Positions 16,091 through 26,700 of a stretch of 64,000 bases of DNA are shown here, piece by piece. The position numbers and the translations under genes are program-made. Each line of letters starts with the position of its first letter. Position 1 is the stretch's first letter. The notes beneath the pieces are model-generated. The model had not been told where the DNA came from. It was given only the letters and a program-made list of their open reading frames with translations, and ran no database searches. Source of the stretch: an uncultured Phascolarctobacterium sp. (GTDB lineage Bacteria > Bacillota > Negativicutes > Acidaminococcales > Acidaminococcaceae); contig NZ_CAKPTG010000009.1 of the NCBI RefSeq assembly GCF_934190775.1, positions 37,134 to 101,133 on the forward strand, read 5' to 3'.

Positions 16091-16711
16091 ATGGCTAATG
16101 TATTATATGTCCGTGTATCAAGTCAACAGCAAGATCTCGGACGGCAGAAGTATTTATTTTCCGAGAGGAATATAAAAATTGACAAGGTTTTTGAAGAAAA
16201 AATTTCTGGCAAAAACATGGATCGAGAAGTGTTTAAGCAAATGATGGATTGGGTTCGCGAAGGAGATGTGCTTTACATCGAATCTTTTTCGCGCTTGGCA
16301 AGGAATACCAGAGATTTGCTGGATATAGTGGAAAGACTAAAAAGTAAATCGGTTAAGCTTGTTTCTCTCAAAGAAAATTTTGATACTACTACTCCGCAGG
16401 GAAAGTTAATGCTTGGCGTTTTCGCCTGTCTTTATGAATTTGAACGGGAGTGCATGCTTGAACGCCAAAAGGAATCTTATGAGGCAAGGCGATCTGCCGG
16501 ACTTCCGGTTGGAAGACCTAAAATAAAAATTTCTAAGACTTTTAAGAAAAATTATGAGAAGTGGGCCGCTGATCCCAAGGCTTATACAGCTACTCAATTT
16601 ATGAAGGATGAGAAGCTGTCTAGGACGACTTTTTATAGATTGCTCAAAGAATACAAGGAATCATTAAACTCTTCTAAAAATAATTTGTTGTGGGGAGGAA
16701 GCTCTTTATGA
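16091..16711 (+). CDS. Small serine recombinase (resolvase/invertase family)
   Basis: A 206-aa protein. The catalytic domain (1-135) has YVRVSSQQQDLGRQ with the nucleophile serine, then the ESFSRLARNTRDLLD helix with the conserved arginines, and FERECMLERQKESYEARR as the E-helix. A short C-terminal helix-turn-helix follows (about 165-190, TATQFMKDEKLSRTTFYRLL). GGAGGTGG is the ribosome site. Its stop overlaps the ATG of the DUF499 gene (ATGA), so it is the first, translationally coupled member of the operon. It could invert or resolve DNA, or act as a repressor. Confidence 0.85.
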   Translation: MANVLYVRVSSQQQDLGRQKYLFSERNIKIDKVFEEKISGKNMDREVFKQMMDWVREGDVLYIESFSRLARNTRDLLDIVERLKSKSVKLVSLKENFDTTTPQGKLMLGVFACLYEFERECMLERQKESYEARRSAGLPVGRPKIKISKTFKKNYEKWAADPKAYTATQFMKDEKLSRTTFYRLLKEYKESLNSSKNNLLWGGSSL

Positions 16712-19700
16712 AAAATGTTATTGCGTCTTGCGTACCTAGAAAAAGCATTGTTGAAGGTACATTTAATCCCGAAGTTTTCACAGCGACTTTGGGACCTGTT
16801 GTAAACTATTACCGTAATGGTAGCAGCACTTTGGACAGCGTTTATACCAATGCAGAAACTTTTTTTAGAGATGCCACTTATGTTACTGATGGCTTAAGAA
16901 GTACTGTAAACAATATTTTTCGTCGTATAGCAGGTGATACAACTGCTCCCTCTATTCAACGCTTGGAAACCGCTTTTGGTGGTGGTAAAACCCATACATT
17001 AATTGCATGCGTGCATATTGCTAATAGGGGCAAAGACATTGCGGGAGTAGTTAGCAATATTATTGATAGCCAGTATCTGCCTGATCCTGGTACTGTTACT
17101 GTTGTTGGTATTGCTGGTGATGAGATTAAGACTAGCCAAACTATTGCTGGTAAGGTTGTTCCATATACCCTTTGGGGCGAAATGGCTTTGCAGATTGGTG
17201 GGCAGGAACTTTATAACGCAGTAAAAAAGGATGCTGAAAGCTATTCTGCACCTGGCAGTGATTATTTTGAGACGGTTTTAGGCAACAGAAAACTTTTGAT
17301 TGTGTTTGATGAGTTGGCTCAATATGCCTCCAGATTAGAGGTGCTTAATAACTCTAGCGACCAGCTTGCTGCATTCCTAATGACGTTGAATACCTATGTT
17401 CGTAACAGACCTGGTATAGCTGTTGTAGTAACCCTTGCCGGTAGTGTTGACGCTTTCGCTAAGGAAACAGAAAAGATTGGTAAAGTCCTTAATACTATGA
17501 CGAGTAAACGATTGACACAAGATGATGTTATGGGCGTTACTGCTACTGCAACCAAAAATCTTAAAAGCGTTGTAATGCGTGATGCCAGTGCAGTTACTCC
17601 TGTACAAGCCAATGAAATTTCTGCGGTGCTAGCTAAGCGTCTATTTGAAAGTGTTGATACAGATAATGCTAAAGAAGTAGCTAGAGCATATAAGGATACA
17701 TATACTAAAAACAAAGGCATGCTGCCTCAAGAAGCAACAAGCATGAATTTTGAAGACCGGATGGTGCAATACTATCCGTTCCATCCGACTTTGATTGATT
17801 TCCTCAATAACAAGCTTGCTTTAGCAGAAAACTTCCAAGGCACTCGTGGCGTTTTGCGTACTCTTGCCATGGCGGTACGTAGCATTTGGAAAGCTCAAAA
17901 GAATATTTTGCTGATTCATGTTAGTGATATAGATTTGCATAATGCGAGCATCGTTGATGAAATCTTGGGCAGAACCGGTAGCAGTGATTTAAAACAAGTG
18001 CTGACTGCAGATGTTGGATCTGTGGAAACGGAAAGCTATATTAAGGGCGGTAAGAGCAATGCTCAATATGAAGATGAAAACAATCCTCATCCTGATGGAA
18101 TAGCCATGTTTGAAAATACATGGAAAGTAGTTTTCCTAAATAGCTTAGTTGGTAGATCCCAAGGTTTAAGCTCTAACGTATTTGGCGTGTCTGAACAGGA
18201 TGCTATTTTCCAAACTGCCACGCCGGAACTGCTTCCTTCCCAAGTACGTATGGCACTGGAGAAGATTACCGATGTAGCGTATTACCTCCGTTGCGAACAT
18301 GGCAAATATTTTGCACATCTTGAGCCTACAATCAATAGTGTCTTAGCGCGTATTCGTGGAACTATAGAATACAGCAAGGTTCTTGGTAAGCTGAAAAGTG
18401 TTGCCAATAACTTAGTTACTAATGCAGGCATTTTTGCTGTAGAGCATAATGTAACGAAGCCCGATGACATTAGGGATGATTATGAGAAACCTGTTGTAGG
18501 TGTAGTTAGCCTAGAGGTAGAAGGCACGCTTAATGTAGAAAACTTCTATAAATTTAAGGCTGGAGGGCAGTTCCGCACAAGAAAGAATTTGCTGATGCTG
18601 CTTGTTCCTAAGACTATCAAGCTGCAGGGCTTATCTCAGTCTGAGTATGAGAATGTAGATCTTTTTGATGAATTTGCTAATAACCACAATGACGAAAAGG
18701 AAAAAGAAAGAGTAGAAGATTTGGCTCGTCAAGTTTTAGCAATTAATATTCTGCAGGATAATCCTGAAGAGTATGGTATTAGTTCCTCTAAGCTGCAAGA
18801 TCCTGATTTTCGTAACCGCCAAAGCAGTAGACCGCAAGAATTAGCTATTGCTGTTGCCAATCTGTATACTAATTTCGTTTACTATAGTGTTGATGGTATT
18901 GTGCGCAGAGAAATTAAGACTGGTTCTGGCGAAAGCACTTTGACTTTGATTCAGAAAAAACTTGTTGATGACAATGAGCTGATTCTACAAAAAACAGATA
19001 AGTATGGTACTGCTATTCTCAGAGATCTTTCTGATAACTATATCTTTAAAACAGCTAAAACCGTTGAATGTAAGTATATTCTAGATAATTTCTATAGCAT
19101 CGGTAATTGGCCGGTATTGGCTAATAAGAGCATCTTGGATAGCATGCTTCGCGAAGGTGTAGAATCTGGGCTGTGGGCAATTTATAGGAAGTGGAGCGAT
19201 CCTACTCAAGCTCGTCCTACGGAGATTTATTTCTCTGATAAGCCTGTGCCGATGAATATAGATATTATTAATCTTGAATATAAAGCAACAACAGTTGATT
19301 TTGCTAAAAAGAGTGGTTGGCTTGATGTAGATAAGCCTTCTCCAGAGAAGGTTAAAGAGGCCATTAGTAAGCTGTTAGCCAATAATGGCGCTGTTGCTGT
19401 AGATGATATTGTTAAGCAAGTCAAATTGAGCTTAGCAAAAGCGGAAGATACGCAGATTTATGATGGTGTGCAGGATTTGGCAACCAACAAAGGATATGCC
19501 ATTTATAGAGGCAAGGTAGACCAGGTAGATAGACCTAAAGAGGAAGATTGTTTCGAGGGATATAATGTTCCCGGTCATCCTATTGAAGGCACGGATGTTC
19601 TTATCAGTAGAAGTGAGCAGTCTCAAAGAGGATGGTTTACTAATCCTGCTAGAGGTGTGCACGTTCAAGGTAGTGACGGCGACAATAAAGTACAAAAAGT

Positions 19701-19977
19701 AGTTGAACTGCTTGGCTCTTTAGGCAGTAGTTATCGACGTGGTAAATCTAAGAGCGAGGTTGATTCACTTGATTTGTATGATTTAAGACTTCCGAGTGGA
19801 GGAACTATGCGCATTACTCTTGCCAATGCTACTGCGCAAGATTTTAAAATGCTTGATGAGCTTTTGAATGATGTAAAGAACAAGTTGAAAGTTAGTGGTA
19901 TTACAGGTGTAGACGTGGAAATTAAAGATCCGCAAGATGGCTGCGAATTTGCTGAAGCCATTAAAACATTGCAATAG
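16708..19977 (+). CDS. DUF499 (COG1483-type) AAA ATPase
   Basis: A 1089-aa large ATPase. The Walker A is GGGKTH at residues 91-96 in ETAFGGGKTHTLIA; the Walker B is LLIVFDELAQ with Asp201-Glu202. This family is found in defence islands with DUF1156 methylases and helicases, and plays the role that BrxC/PglY plays in BREX. ATG 16708 overlaps the recombinase stop and follows GGGGAGGAAG; an upstream in-frame TTG (16690) is unlikely. No nuclease motif is obvious. The function in phage restriction is inferred from partners. Confidence 0.85.
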   Translation: MKNVIASCVPRKSIVEGTFNPEVFTATLGPVVNYYRNGSSTLDSVYTNAETFFRDATYVTDGLRSTVNNIFRRIAGDTTAPSIQRLETAFGGGKTHTLIACVHIANRGKDIAGVVSNIIDSQYLPDPGTVTVVGIAGDEIKTSQTIAGKVVPYTLWGEMALQIGGQELYNAVKKDAESYSAPGSDYFETVLGNRKLLIVFDELAQYASRLEVLNNSSDQLAAFLMTLNTYVRNRPGIAVVVTLAGSVDAFAKETEKIGKVLNTMTSKRLTQDDVMGVTATATKNLKSVVMRDASAVTPVQANEISAVLAKRLFESVDTDNAKEVARAYKDTYTKNKGMLPQEATSMNFEDRMVQYYPFHPTLIDFLNNKLALAENFQGTRGVLRTLAMAVRSIWKAQKNILLIHVSDIDLHNASIVDEILGRTGSSDLKQVLTADVGSVETESYIKGGKSNAQYEDENNPHPDGIAMFENTWKVVFLNSLVGRSQGLSSNVFGVSEQDAIFQTATPELLPSQVRMALEKITDVAYYLRCEHGKYFAHLEPTINSVLARIRGTIEYSKVLGKLKSVANNLVTNAGIFAVEHNVTKPDDIRDDYEKPVVGVVSLEVEGTLNVENFYKFKAGGQFRTRKNLLMLLVPKTIKLQGLSQSEYENVDLFDEFANNHNDEKEKERVEDLARQVLAINILQDNPEEYGISSSKLQDPDFRNRQSSRPQELAIAVANLYTNFVYYSVDGIVRREIKTGSGESTLTLIQKKLVDDNELILQKTDKYGTAILRDLSDNYIFKTAKTVECKYILDNFYSIGNWPVLANKSILDSMLREGVESGLWAIYRKWSDPTQARPTEIYFSDKPVPMNIDIINLEYKATTVDFAKKSGWLDVDKPSPEKVKEAISKLLANNGAVAVDDIVKQVKLSLAKAEDTQIYDGVQDLATNKGYAIYRGKVDQVDRPKEEDCFEGYNVPGHPIEGTDVLISRSEQSQRGWFTNPARGVHVQGSDGDNKVQKVVELLGSLGSSYRRGKSKSEVDSLDLYDLRLPSGGTMRITLANATAQDFKMLDELLNDVKNKLKVSGITGVDVEIKDPQDGCEFAEAIKTLQ

Positions 19978-19988
19978 GGAGTGTTGAA

Positions 19989-20558
19989 ATGGACGTAACA
20001 AATGAAAAATATCTAGACATGTTGCGAAACATGACCAACTTAATGGAAGTTGCTCCCTGGATTATGCAGGTCAAAGAAAATGGTGATGGTGTGGTATTAG
20101 TACTGCAAGAGCGCCAAAAGGACGATAACGGGCAGACTGTATGGCATAAGTGGGGCGAAATAGCTTGGAGTAAGGTGCGCTCCTGTAAGGAGCCTATTCG
20201 TTATATCTTGAGTGGCGTATTGGACTCCTTAGGAAATCCTTTAGGGATACAGGCTTTGATTTCGTCTGATATTGCATATAGAGGGGATGTTCCCTTGAAC
20301 GGGGAAGCTGGAACAAAGATGGCTTTAATTGCTATTCTTACTGCTTCCGTGCAAATAGAGCCTAAGATAGAGCTGCTTGGTTGGCGTATAGAGCGCTTTT
20401 CTGCAGAAGAAGCATTCTATTGGTTTGGCAAAGCAACTATTCCTGTATACGGCAAAAAAGCCATGAATTGGTCTGTTATAGGCATGCGTACCATGCTTGC
20501 CGGGCCTACTGACCAAAAAGTAAAGTATGATGACCTGCTAGAAAAGTTGAGGAGATAA
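19989..20558 (+). CDS. Unrecognised 189-aa protein of the ATPase-methylase operon
   Basis: I do not recognise a domain. It is a soluble alpha/beta protein rich in tryptophan (WIMQVKENGDGVVLVLQERQ, WHKWGEIAWSKV, LGWRIERFS, AFYWFGKA). It sits 11 bases after the DUF499 gene behind GGGAGTG and ends one base before the methylase start. Small proteins such as DUF3780 occupy this place in related defence modules, but the N-terminus here does not look like DUF3780. Probably an adaptor subunit between ATPase and methylase. Confidence 0.65.
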   Translation: MDVTNEKYLDMLRNMTNLMEVAPWIMQVKENGDGVVLVLQERQKDDNGQTVWHKWGEIAWSKVRSCKEPIRYILSGVLDSLGNPLGIQALISSDIAYRGDVPLNGEAGTKMALIAILTASVQIEPKIELLGWRIERFSAEEAFYWFGKATIPVYGKKAMNWSVIGMRTMLAGPTDQKVKYDDLLEKLRR

Positions 20559-20559
20559 G

Positions 20560-23500
20560 ATGATGTATGAAAAAAGGCTTATAGAAGGCAAATTTCCTTG
20601 CGGACAAGTTGGTGCAGAAACACAAAGAGAGCGTGGAGCTAGTTCAGCTCTTCCTCCTTTATATTTTCTACATGTTTGGTGGGCTCGTAGACCTTTAACT
20701 CCTAGTCGTGCCGCTGTTTTGGGAAGCATCCTTCCTGCAGATGTAAATCCGGATGATTTTCTGCGTAATTTAGGCATTGTAAAAAAACAAGTTGTTATCA
20801 ATAGTCTTAGATGGACCTTGGTTGGGAAAAATTTGAAATTGATTCGTAACGATGGATACGGGGAATACATTCCTTACTCCGAAAAATTTGATACTGCTCT
20901 TGCTAAAGAGAATGAACGCAGAAGGGCAGTAAGAGAAACGTTAGGTAAGCTGTGTCAGGCTGATCCGGTTTATAGAACTTCTCCTTTGATAGAAAGGTGG
21001 CTGGATGAAAACCAGCATTTAAGCGAGGAGTGGCTTTTTGGTAAGACCAGCTTTAAGGTCGAAACTGTTGTTGCGAATCCTGTGGAGGTTAACAATAGAA
21101 TTGATGTTGCAGCAAGTTCTAGCGTAAAAGATATTTTAGGACACGAAATAAAAATAGATCCAGAAGATTTATATGGTTATGGCAGAGCTTATCAAAGCCC
21201 TATTAATGCTAAATATAATGATTTTACAGTACTTGATTGCACAGCAGGTGGTGGATCGATTCCTTTTGAAGCATTAAGACTTGGATGCAACGTTATAGCA
21301 AATGATTTAAATCCGGTTGCTAGTGCTATTGAGAAAGCTACATTGGAATATCCTGCTGTTTATGGTAAAGAATTAATCGAGCATATCAGTAAGTATGGTA
21401 GTCTTTTAGAAAGTACTGTAAATAAGAAATTGGAAAACTACTATCATTTTGAAGATGGGGAAATTGATATTCAGGGATTATTATATCACCGTACTGTTAC
21501 CTGTCCTCATTGTGGCGAGCGCGCTCCTTTATTGAATGCTTACGCCTTGCAGAAAAAAGCGGATGGCTGGATGGTTATTCCACGTATTGATGGCGTGAAA
21601 GGACATAGAAAAGTCCATTTTGAACCTGTGCGCTTGGTTAAAGGCAAGGGACCCAATGGTGAAAATCCGGAAGAAGGCAGTGTGAAACGCGGTGTTGGCA
21701 CCTGCTTGCACTGTGGACAGATTATAGATTCGGAAGAAATCAAACGACAGGCCCAGGGCGTTTCTGAATATGGCACTTGGTCCGATGATTTGTATTGCGT
21801 AGTTGCTAAAAGACTGGTTCCTAAACTTGATAAACAAGGGGAACCGATGGTTATCAAAACAGGTCCTTTAAAAGGTCAGGTTAAGATGGCGGAAGAATTG
21901 TACTTCCGCGAACCGGTAGAGGCTGATTTTGCTGCCTTAGAACGCGCAGAGCAGGCTTTAAAAGATAATTGGGAACGCTGGGAAGATATGGACTTGATTC
22001 CAACGGAGCGTGTGCCCGAAGGTAATGATGCACGTCCTCAGATGTATGGTTCGTATAGATGGTGTGACATGTTTACTCCTCGTCAGCTATTGGCACACTT
22101 GACGGGCATGGAAACATTGCAGGAGCTAATCCCCAAACTGGAGCAAGAACTTGGCGAAGAAAAAGGTCATGCAGTGGCTCACTATTTGCAATACATGCTA
22201 GATAAAGGCATCGACTATAATAGCAGACAAACTAGATGGCACTATTCAAGAGGTGTGGCGATAGGTACATTTGGCAGACATGATTTTTCATTGAAGTGGT
22301 CTTTTACTGAAATGATATATTCAGGGATAAATAGTGGCTTAGTATGGGGGAAAAACCAAGTATTAGATGCCTATACAGGCTTGTGTGAATTATTGTGTGA
22401 TGACCGAAATACAAATATAAAAATAATTAATGGGTCTGCGTCTAGTCTAGACTTAAAATCTAACTCAGTGGATGTAATTTGCTTGGATCCTCCATACTAT
22501 AACAATGTTCAGTATGCGGAGCTCTCAGACTATTTTTATGTATGGCAGAAGAGAACATTTAGAGATATTTATCCTGATTGGTTTAATCGTAGATTGACTA
22601 ATAAAGAAGACGAAGCAGTAGCTAATCCTGTAAGGGATGGTTCTGCGAAAGAAGCAGATAAAGTTTACGAAGAACGCATGAGTGAAATATTTGCTGAATG
22701 TCGTCGTGTAATTAAAGATGATGGCATTATGACTATGATGTTCACTCATAAAACGCAGGAAGCATGGGAAACATTGACCAAAGCTTTAATTGTCAATGGT
22801 TGGATTATAACTGCTGCCTTCCCTGTTGATTCTGAATCTAGTGCGTCTTTGCATCAAAAAGATATGGCTGCTGCAGCAAGCTCCATTTTCATAGCCTGCC
22901 GTAAGCGTTCTTTAGAGGATAAGCCTGCTGCTATTTGGAAAGGCTTTGGTAATAGTGGCGTCTTGCCCAAGCTGCGTAAAGCTGTTAGGGATAGCTTGAA
23001 GGAATTTGAGCCTTTACACTTGAATCCTGTAGATGAAATGGTTGCCAGCTATGGTAGTGCTTTAAAAGTTTTATCTGAAAACTGGCCTGTAATGGATGGC
23101 GATCAACAAGTAACGCCTATTGCAGCCATGCGTGAAGCTAGTACCGTAGTTGCTCAATATCAGCTTACTAGATTGACCAGTGGCAGATTATCCGTTGAAG
23201 ATGTTAATGCAGAAGCAGGCATTGCCTTGACGCTGTTTGGCATTTATGGCATGAGCATCTTCTCTTATGATGATGCCCTCAGCTTGTCTAGATCCCTGAA
23301 TATCAGTCTAGTTAATAAAACTGCCGGATACATAGTTGATAATCAATCCTTAGGCATCAATGACGAACGTACAGCAAAAACTAGCAGAGATGAAGAATTT
23401 GAAGGCTATTTTGCACCTGTAGTCCGTAAAACCAATAAACTGCGTCTTGCAATGCCGGAAGAACGTGCTAAGAAACGCTTGGAAGAACCGCAAACCGAGT

Positions 23501-23688
23501 GGGATGTAATGCAAGGCCTGATAATGGCATATCGTGAAGGTGAAGCACCGTTGGCGCATGCTTATTTGGAAAAACATGCTCAAGGACATGAAGACAAGGT
23601 TGTTGGCGTGTTGAAAGTTTGGGCAGATGGTTGTGGTAGCGAAGAACTCAAGAAGGAAGCACAACGCATCCTGTTTAACTTGAAATAA
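20560..23688 (+). CDS. DUF1156 adenine-specific DNA methylase with Zn ribbon (COG1743)
   Basis: A 1042-aa protein. The N-terminal DUF1156 signature is HVWWARRPLTPSR (residues 38-50). The AdoMet-binding motif LDCTAGGGSIPFEA is near residue 228, CxxC pairs (CPHCGERAP near 315 and CLHCGQI near 384) form a zinc ribbon, and the catalytic DPPY is at 643. It probably methylates adenine in host DNA to mark self, as PglX does in BREX. ATG 20560 (or 20563) follows GAGGAGATAAG. COG1743 proteins are usually near 900-1000 aa, so it is full length. Confidence 0.88.
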   Translation: MMYEKRLIEGKFPCGQVGAETQRERGASSALPPLYFLHVWWARRPLTPSRAAVLGSILPADVNPDDFLRNLGIVKKQVVINSLRWTLVGKNLKLIRNDGYGEYIPYSEKFDTALAKENERRRAVRETLGKLCQADPVYRTSPLIERWLDENQHLSEEWLFGKTSFKVETVVANPVEVNNRIDVAASSSVKDILGHEIKIDPEDLYGYGRAYQSPINAKYNDFTVLDCTAGGGSIPFEALRLGCNVIANDLNPVASAIEKATLEYPAVYGKELIEHISKYGSLLESTVNKKLENYYHFEDGEIDIQGLLYHRTVTCPHCGERAPLLNAYALQKKADGWMVIPRIDGVKGHRKVHFEPVRLVKGKGPNGENPEEGSVKRGVGTCLHCGQIIDSEEIKRQAQGVSEYGTWSDDLYCVVAKRLVPKLDKQGEPMVIKTGPLKGQVKMAEELYFREPVEADFAALERAEQALKDNWERWEDMDLIPTERVPEGNDARPQMYGSYRWCDMFTPRQLLAHLTGMETLQELIPKLEQELGEEKGHAVAHYLQYMLDKGIDYNSRQTRWHYSRGVAIGTFGRHDFSLKWSFTEMIYSGINSGLVWGKNQVLDAYTGLCELLCDDRNTNIKIINGSASSLDLKSNSVDVICLDPPYYNNVQYAELSDYFYVWQKRTFRDIYPDWFNRRLTNKEDEAVANPVRDGSAKEADKVYEERMSEIFAECRRVIKDDGIMTMMFTHKTQEAWETLTKALIVNGWIITAAFPVDSESSASLHQKDMAAAASSIFIACRKRSLEDKPAAIWKGFGNSGVLPKLRKAVRDSLKEFEPLHLNPVDEMVASYGSALKVLSENWPVMDGDQQVTPIAAMREASTVVAQYQLTRLTSGRLSVEDVNAEAGIALTLFGIYGMSIFSYDDALSLSRSLNISLVNKTAGYIVDNQSLGINDERTAKTSRDEEFEGYFAPVVRKTNKLRLAMPEERAKKRLEEPQTEWDVMQGLIMAYREGEAPLAHAYLEKHAQGHEDKVVGVLKVWADGCGSEELKKEAQRILFNLK

Positions 23689-23694
23689 CTTGTT

Positions 23695-23727
23695 AGTGCA
23701 GGAGTAATAACTCCTGCACTTTTTTTG
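23695..23727 (+). terminator. Terminator/attenuator between methylase and helicase
   Basis: A perfect 10-bp stem AGTGCAGGAG/CTCCTGCACT with loop TAATAA, followed by a T-run to 23726. The helicase ATG is only 17 bases further, leaving no space for a new promoter, so helicase expression must depend on read-through, a promoter inside the methylase gene, or regulated antitermination. Confidence 0.85.
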
Positions 23728-23743
23728 AATGGTGGTAAAGCGT

Positions 23744-26700
23744 ATGGAAACACAGAGCCTGAAAGAAATAGCATGGGAAGCAGATTATCGTAGTTCCAGT
23801 GTTAAAGATAACGGGGAACCGGTTGACATCCTGCACGATTTTTATATTCCTGCATTGGAACGTAGCGTGAAATATGATAGAGTAGCAGGCTATTTCCGTT
23901 CTACTTCTTTGGCAGCAGCTTCGCAAGGATTTACTAGTTTTTTAAAGAATGACGGGCATATGCGCCTTATTGTCGGAGCTGATATGGCATTAGAGGATGT
24001 AGCTGCAATTTTAGAGGGCAATTCTCAAAGATTATCCGATAAACTAATGCAGGAACTTGATGACGAAGATGCTTGGACCGACGAAGTAAAAAATGGTGTT
24101 GCTCTGCTGTCTGAAATGGTTGCCAAAGGAAGATTGGAAGTAAAAGTAGGATTTAGAATTAATTCTAACACTGGCAAACCACTTTCTTTAGATGACAATG
24201 AAGATGGATACGTCCATGAAAAATGGTTCATTATGACTGATGCCGAGGGGAATAGTATTAGTTGTGGCGGGTCTCTCAACGAATCCAAAACAGCATTGAC
24301 CATTAACGCGGAAAACATTCATGTAACCTGTGCATGGGACGGGCCAAAGTTCCAAAAAACAGTAGAAACAGCAAAGAAAGATTTTGAGGCTTTTTGGGCA
24401 AATAAAAACCCACATATGAAAGTTTACACTTTGCCTGAAGCAGTTAAGAAAAAATTGGTCAGACTTAAAAATTTACGGAACAAGCCTACGGAAATAGATG
24501 GAACTGTCGTTAATATCAAACCCAAACTGAGCAATGAAGAGCTTCTTCAGTTTGCTGTGCTTAAAGATGCACCAAAGATGGCTAATGGTATCTATGTTGG
24601 TATGTATTCTGCACCTGTAGAAGCATGGCCACATCAGGAAGTAGTTGCACGTAGACTAGTAGAGACTTTTCCATATTCGTATATGATGTGTGACGAAGTA
24701 GGTCTTGGCAAAACAATTGAAGCAGCTTTAGCGATGCGTAGCTTGATCCTTTCCGGCAGAGCCAAAAGAGTGCTTGTAATAGCACCGGCAGGATTGACGG
24801 AACAGTGGCATCGTGAACTTGCAGACAAAGCATTACTGCCTTTCGCACGTAGCTGGAATCAATATGGTACAGGTATTGTTAGCGAGTGGACTTATCCATA
24901 CGCAAGAGATTGCAACCACGATAACCTTTACGCGGAACCTTTAAATGTTGTTTCTAGCGGCTTGGCTCAGCGACCGGAACGCAGACAGCAATTAAATGCA
25001 GCAGGAAATTTTGATATTGTCCTTTTGGACGAAGCACATTATGCACGTAGAAGTAATCCTGCTAAAGGAACGTCCGGTATGGCGCAATATAACCGACTTT
25101 ATAAACTTTTAAGTGAAAATGTGCGCAAGCACACTAAAGCGTTATGGATGGCGACAGCTACACCTATGCAGTTAGATGCAGTAGAGGCGTATGATTTACT
25201 CCGCTTAGCTGGTCGTTCCGGGCCCTTTATGGAGGACTCGTCCTTGTGTATGGGCTATTTCGAATTACTGTATAATATCACTAAAGGTGAAGACCTTACT
25301 CAACAGCAGTGGTCCTTTATGGGACAAAGCTTTGTTCAAATAGAAATGCTCGACCACTATTTATGGGAGTTCTTGAATGCTACAGTAATAGATGGTCGCA
25401 ATAAGAACGTTTTGAAAGATATGCCTTTTAAGCAACCCAAAAGAATCGATGTGAAAAATCTTAAGAAACCTCTTTTTTCAGCTTCTCCGTTGGCAAGAGT
25501 TATGCAAAGACATACAAGATCCTTGTTGGAGCTTTATAGTGCAAAAGGCAAGCTTAAAAGTAATCTTGCCAAACGAAAAATTCGTCCTATAGCTGCCATT
25601 AAATTTACAGATGAAGAAGCGGATTTTTATGCTTCGCTAGAAGAGTATTGCATAGAGTTGCGGAATCAGATGTTAAGGTACAACAAAGAAGCTAAAGATG
25701 CACTTGCTTTTTTGTTGAATTTCTTGCAGTTGCGCTTCGCCTCTAGCTTATACGCTATCCAGAAGACTTTGGAACGACGTTTAAGCAAGGTTAGGAAGAC
25801 GCTGTTGTTGGGAGCAAGAACGTTTGAAACCGAAGATGAACTAAGAGAAGCAATAGAAGCTTTGAAGGACATCAAGGATGATGATGGTTACGATGAAAGG
25901 GACTTCAGCGATATTACCCTTGATGTGCTGCTAAAATCACGTACCGAAGGAGATTTAGAGTGGGAAGCCAACAAGTTAGAAAAAATGCTTGGAAAGCTAA
26001 ATAATATTACAGGCACTCCTTCTAAAATCAGTCGTCTGCTAGAAGAAATAGAAATACGCAAAGATGGTGAACGCGTTAAACAGCTTGTAATCTTCACGCG
26101 TTTTTATGATTCCTTGTATAGTATTCGCCGGTACTTATCCATAAAGGAGCCTAGGCTGAGAGTTGGCGTATATTCCGGTAGCAAAGTGTGCTACTATGAT
26201 GGAGAAAAAGGCAAGGATGTTGAAACGAGTCGCGATCATGTAAAAAGACTTTTCCGCGCTGGGGAAATAGATATTTTGTTATGTACTGATGCTGCTGCCG
26301 AAGGTTTGAACTTGCAATCAGCGGATTTCCTGATAAATTTCGATTTAGGTTGGAATCCAATGAAAATTGAGCAGCGTATAGGCCGTATAGACCGTATCGG
26401 ACAAAAGTTCCCTAAGATAGAAGTCCTCAATATGTGCTATCTTGATAGTGCTGAGGAAATCGTATATGGTCGGTTACTTCGTCGTTTGACAGAGGCAAAC
26501 TATATTGTTGGTACGCAACAAGTTTCTATGCTTCCTGTAACGCCTGATGATTTCCGAAAGCTTCAATCAGAAGAACTTTCTTTGGATGAACTTACTAAAG
26601 AAGCGGAGAAAAAACTGGAGGAAGAAAAGAAACAAGTTGCATCTATGGAAATATCTGCCCAAGATATTTATGACATTTACGATAAGTTGAGCAAAAATGC

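Noticed and set aside
19989..20558. DUF3780 assignment
   Set aside because: Size and position fit, but the N-terminal sequence pattern I know for DUF3780 is not present.
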